This document shows positions 39,401 through 45,400 of a DNA stretch of 64,000 nucleotides, piece by piece. The translations under genes were made by a program, and so were the position numbers. The DNA is taken from NCBI GenBank assembly GCA_903813345.2, contig CAIIXF020000011.1:35932166-35996165 (forward strand), written 5' to 3'. Positions within the stretch are counted from its first letter, which is position 1. Each line of letters opens with the position of its first letter. Source of the DNA: Owenia fusiformis. Lineage: Eukaryota; Annelida; Polychaeta; Sabellida; Oweniidae. The notes beneath the pieces were generated by a model. The model saw only the letters and a list, made by a program, of their open reading frames with translations, ran no database searches and was not told where the DNA came from.

Positions 39401-42400
39401 TGACCCCAGCTTTACAGCAGAACCATGTACAGCAATCTTATGAATAGGTTTTTACCATGTACACTAGCCTAGCTTGTTGGCTTGGATTGCATTTAAAAGT
39501 GAACATTGGTGCAAGTACTAACAGGCAGTTTCTATTTTACAGGATATATTATCCTGATAGTCTAGTGGTAAAGGAATGAAACACATTAAAATTTTAGAAA
39601 TCTGCTTGGCCATTAATAACATTTCATAGACACAATAGACATGATAGATTAGTGCTTATGTTCTAGTTTGTTTTGAACTGAAATTCTATTAGTAATGAAA
39701 ACACAGAATGAAATTCATATTCTAATCTAAATTTCATTACAAATGAAAGAGCAGAAATGCTCAAATCTATTATCTATCAAATCAAATCTATCAAATATAC
39801 CATACTTCAACAATCTAAGTGATGACCTTAGTTCTAAAATATAGATATATAAAGTCAGTGTATTTATTATTAACAAATTAAAAGGTCTCCACTTTATACA
39901 TTATATATACATCTTTCCTACTATTATTGATGTACATTATATACATAAAAATGTTAGCTTGTACTTAGTAAGACATATTTTGTTGGCCCATTAATCTTAA
40001 ACTTATGTCTGTGGATATCTACGTATTAGGACACCAGATAGCCATTCTGATCAGATACTCATAGCTTCTTTCTGTTTCACCTGAAACATCATCTCAGGGC
40101 TGAGAAGAAATGAGATGTCATGATGCCAGATAGCCATCAGTTACATGAATTTGAGAGAAACATTTGAGCCCAGCATCACCTTGTATTTTGATTCTTTGAT
40201 TCAGGGGCGTAGCCAGCTTTTAATCAGGGGGGATGCAATTGTCAAATTTATTTTCGGTTTTGGGTCGGAGGGGGGAGGGTGCGATCATGGCATAAACAAA
40301 AAGTTTACAAAGATGTATGCAATTCCTTCAAAATTGAGCTAGAAACTTCAAATAAAAAAATTGTAAAGCCCTTTTCTTCTATCTCATGGTTCTATTTTGG
40401 TGCCATCACACTCATCGCCTATGTGATTCCAATGTAGAATATTTTGTACTTCATATTTTATTGTAGAAAATTTAAATTGGAACTCCAGACTGGACATACA
40501 TGTAACATTTTATCTGTATAGTGTATCTGAATAGTAGGTCATGTATATGTATAGGTAGTGTGTTAAATTTTTTTAATTCATCTGGAAAACTTTAAAGAAC
40601 ACTATAATTTTGTCTTTGAATTATATATTGAATCAGCTTGCAAACTATCTTTAAGAGGGGAAACAGTTAGTTTTCTCAAAACTATAGCTTTGAGACAAAC
40701 CCATAAATTTCATCTTATCTAAATAATATGTCAACCCCTCTGCTAACAAGCAAAACAGATGCTGGTCAGATCAACTACTGATGCATTAGCACCCAAATAT
40801 ATATGGGATATATCCTTGTGAACAACCTTGTGAAGAAAGGAACAATTGTTTTAAATACTAATACAAATTGTTCAAAAAAATACACTAGCAAGTTTTCATT
40901 TTATAAAAAATAACTTTTGAAATTAAAGCCCCTCACCTACAAAAGACCCCTTGAGAAATTAATTACACATGGTGCACTATAACGCACAATTCCAAAATAG
41001 TGGTTTGTCAGAAACCAACTTTGAGTTTCAATAAAATGAATCGAAATAGCCAGGAGCATATTTCAATACCTGACTGAGCAGTCAGCAGTGATATATATTT
41101 TCTTGGGCATCAGACCAGCACAATCACAAATGAAATAAACGACCTTCTCATAATGTGTCACCTCTTGACTCAGTTATCTGTTTTCTACCAGGGTCAGAGG
41201 AATCTTCCCACAATTTTATGTTGTAAACATTGATTGTAACAAGAATTGCCAAAAATAAAAATGCATGATGTGGATTATCAAGACATGGCCAACCTATATT
41301 GGAGCTTGGGGCATTAAATCTGACAAAGTTACCTATATAACCAATATAAAGTGTATAACATGCCCAATGTTATACAGTTTTATCTTCCAAACTAGTTTTT
41401 AATTTTAGGGTAGGTTAATGGGTTCAGATTATCTTATTTATTTGAATGTGTCAGAACCTCTTTTAAGAAGACTTATTACTGTATTCATTTATAGGGCTCC
41501 CCAAGAGGGGACAGTGACTGAGGTTGCTTTAAATTTTCTAAGTCCAAAATTGTCATTTGTTACATTTAAAATTGAATTGTCACATTTTGTCAGATTCATT
41601 CTTTTTTACTCAGTCAAAGCATTTAATGCAACACATGGTCTGTTATGTTCCATTGTTGATTACTGGTTAAAATAAGACACATTTACTAACATCCATTTAC
41701 ATTCAGAATGAATTCAAATTGTCTATTTTTGTCACTTTCAAAACACCTGTCAGTCAAAATTGTTACTTGCAAGCATTTATTTGTCACATTCGTTCAACTT
41801 TAAATACCCCAAAGTTGCATTTAGTCATATTTTTAGGGCATGTATCACCTTGTCACATACCCCTTAAGGAGCCCCATTTAGGGGAATAAACCCAGTTTCA
41901 TCTGAAATACCCCAAATCATTCAGTGAATCCTTAGGGAGTTGCTGTTTACTTGTTTGATATTGTGTGTTAAGGTGTATATTCATTGGAAGCTCACAACTT
42001 GAACAATGGCAGAAGCTACATCAAATACAATGTCTGAACCTCTTTGGTTTTTACAAGAAATGGAGGGAAATGTATATGTGATTTTAGGAGGAACACGAAT
42101 GAGAAGGTTTGGAAGTGGAGATGAATATCTAAGTATATCTGCTGTTGGGCAAGGTGCTAAAGGAAGTGATGTTAAGGCTTATATAACGTTATACCTAACG
42201 CTGAGACAGAGATGCTAAGTTCAACACTAGGTATAACGTTATACCTCACGCTGGGTCAGAGATGCCAAGTTCAGCATTGGGTATAACGTTATACCTCATG
42301 CTGAGTCAGAGATGCTAAGTTCAACACTAGGTATAACGTTATACCTCACGCTGGATCAGAGATGTTAAGTTCAACATTAGGTATAACGTTATACCTCACG

Positions 42401-45400
42401 CTGAGTCAGAGATGCTAAGTTCAACACTAGGTATAACGTTATACCTCACGTTAAATTAAAAATAAAATCTCAGCCATCTCACTCGTGTTTGAAATTCATC
42501 TATATTTTACTTTTCCCATTCCAAAAAATAATTCCCATTCTAAAAAATAGAGTGTTACTTGTATTTTATTAAAATCGGTCTAATTGAGCGTTATCCCTGC
42601 TCAAGACCAATTTGATATTTTTACATCTTGTAGATTTAAATGTCCTCTTTTGAATATTCATAGTTTAATTTGGGTAATATTTCTATATTTTTCATGAAAA
42701 AAATATTAGCTCAGGAGACTGTTCTCCAAACCGAGAATCGTCCTTTAAAGTATTATCTGTTAATGTTTCAGGAAATATATCCAAGTGGTTGTTGCTGGTA
42801 AGACTATTGTCGATTACACACTATGTGATCCTCAAATTTAAAGTATTATCTGTTAATGTTTCAGGAAATATATCCAAGTGGTTGAAGCTGGTAAGACTAT
42901 TGTCGATTACACACTTTGTGATCCTCAAATTTAAAGTATTTTGTCATAATGAAATTAATATATCGAATGACATAACATGAAATAAGACCGAAATCTAGGT
43001 TTTCCTCGAATATACAAAGGTTACTATTATTACCCAAAATTGACAGGATTAAATCCTCAAAGGACGATTCTCGGTTTGGAGAACAGTCTCCTGGGCTAAT
43101 AATTTTTTTCATGAAAAATATAGAAATATTACCCAAATTAAATTATGAATATTCAAAAGAAGACATTTAAATCTACAAGATGTAAAAATAACAACTTGGT
43201 CTGAAGCAGGGATAACGCTCAATTAGACCGATTCAATAAAATACAAGTCTCGATTTGAGGAAAGAAGTTCATCAGTGTGCTGCGCTAATATTTTTTTTGC
43301 GAAAAATCTAGAAATATTACCCAAATTAATTATGACTATTCAAAAGAAGACACTCAAATCTATGTTATGTAAAAAAATCAAATTTGTCCGAAGCAGGGAT
43401 AATGCTCATTTAGATTGATGAACTTCGTTCTCCAAACCGAGAATCGTCCTTTAAAGTATTATCTTTTAATGTTTCAGGAAATATATCCAAGTGGTTGCTG
43501 CTGGTAAGACTATTGTTGATTACACACTATGTGATCCTCAAATTTAAAGTATTATCTGTTAATGTTTCAGGAAATATATCCAAGTGGTTGAAGCTGGTAA
43601 GACTATTGTCGATTACACACTTTGTGATCCTCAAATTTAAAGTATTATCTGTTAATGTTTCAGGAAATATATCCAAGTGGTTGTTGCTGGTAAGACTATT
43701 GTCGATTACACACTATGTGATCCTCAAATTTAAAGTATTATCTGTTAATGTTTCAGGAAATATATCCAAGTGGTTGTTGCTGGTAAGACTATTGTGGATT
43801 ACACACTATGTGATCCTCAAATTTAAAGTATTATATGTTAATGTTTCAGGAAATCTATCCAAGTGGTTGCTGCTGGTAATACTATTGCTGATTACACACT
43901 ATGTGATCCTCAAATTTAAAGTATTATCTGTTAATGTTTCAGGAAATATATCCAAGTGGTTGTTGCTGGTAAGACTATTCTCAATTACACACTATGTGAT
44001 CCTCAACTCATCACTGACTCACCCAATATTGACATCACATTCCTCAACAGAACACAAAAGCATCTGGTAAGTTAGACTGTTTGGACTGACTTCAATTTTT
44101 TTCAAACTCATCTACAAGTTTTCAGAAGTTCAAATCTGACTTTATATTTAACATTTGACCTTCAATGACGTTTTTTAGGTCTTAAAAAGCTCAAAAAGAT
44201 ATTTTTTCAACTTGCTTTAAATTGACTAATTTTTTTCAAAATCATCTACAAGTTATCAGAAGTTCAAATCTGACTTTATATTTGAGATCTGACCTTCAAT
44301 GACCTTCTCAAGGTCAAAAAGGGGTCTAAAAGGAATTTTTCAACATGCTTCAAATTGACCATTATTTTTCATTTCAAAATTATTTTTCAATTTCAAAATC
44401 ATCTACAAGTTCTCCAAAAGTTCAAATCTGACTATAGATTTGACCTTCAATGACATTCTCAGGGTCAAAAAAGATTTGACCTTCAATGACCTTCTCAAGG
44501 TCAAAAAGATATTTTTTCATCTTGCTTCAAATTGACCAATTTTTCACCTTCAACTAGGTGGTGACATTTTGTCATGTTAATGCCTTGTCTTCACTTGAAT
44601 TGGACCTTTTATATATCATGTTACATATCCAGCTTGTGCTTAATATTGTGTCGGACTTTAAATATTAAAAATAGTTCTTTATTTCAGGTGGTCAACAGTA
44701 ATCAGAGTGCATCTTACATATGGCAGTTTAAAACAAACACCGAGGAGTGTCCTCCCATAAATTGGCAGTTCTCCCTTAAATACCAAGGTCAAGGTCAGAT
44801 GGAGGAGAGATCTTGTAAGAAGGAGTTCTCTCTGGATAAATACAAGGTAATTGAGACTTTGAAATGGTGTTTGTGATCTCCCAATCATAAGAGCAACCAG
44901 CCAGTGCTTTACCCTACTGAGAATATGTTTACATGTTACCTAGTTGAAATTCTGTGCCTCTGTCATTAAAAGGATGCATTTTTACCAAAATGCATGCATC
45001 AGGGGGAATAACCCCAGAGTTCAGAGATGACATACCCTTATCAGTGGCGGATCCGGGCCCCCCCCCCCCCTAAGTTGGGCCCAGAGAAAAATAAATTGGG
45101 CCCAAAAAGTTTTGGGCCAAAAAAGGCCTTAAGGCCCCAAAAAGTGGGCCTTTTTGGTCATAACTAGGCCTTCTAAGGCCTTATTTTTTAATTTCAGGCC
45201 AATGTTTGAAGAAAATGGACCTCAAAATTTAAAAATTTGGGTCCACTTTTTGGTTTTAGGGGCCCAACATGTTTTTCTCTGACCTGCCCCCCCCCCCCGC
45301 TTGTTGATTCCTGGATCCGCCACTGCTTATAACATAAAGCTGTATTGAGATGACATACGTCTCTGACTAGTCAAAATCAACAAACAAAATGGTGGCCTCA

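Larger units (their letters stand above)
32821..42181. other. Interior of the 12-kb TRAPPC10 intron
   Basis: Very AT-rich, with no recognised exon or transposase on either strand. It contains three 'gggcgtagccagc' elements, a 225-bp foldback (38833), a possible element at 41492, a 17-bp triplicate (gtaagggtagttagctt, 36224-36275) and a 28-G run at 37938-37965. If the inverted arms at 32180 and 42182 belong to one insertion, this is its interior. Confidence 0.5.
42747..44008 (+). repeat. Acceptor-spanning minisatellite, 93 bp x 8, interrupted (TRAPPC10)
   Basis: The unit is 28 bases of intron end (tattatctgttaatgtttcag) plus 65 bases of the head of visible exon 17. Exon-like starts are 42772, 42865, then after an interruption (42943-43452) 43478, 43571, 43664, 43757, 43850 and 43943. 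Every copy holds a strong-looking donor, CTG|GTAAGA, 26 bases after the acceptor, so each could act as a 26-base microexon. In exon frame each copy stops at TAA. Because 93 is a multiple of 3, another frame stays open for 191 codons without meaning. Confidence 0.95.

Noticed and set aside
43495-44070. 191-codon plus-strand open frame in the 93-bp array
   Set aside because: It is out of frame with TRAPPC10 exon 17 and open only because the unit is 31 codons long.
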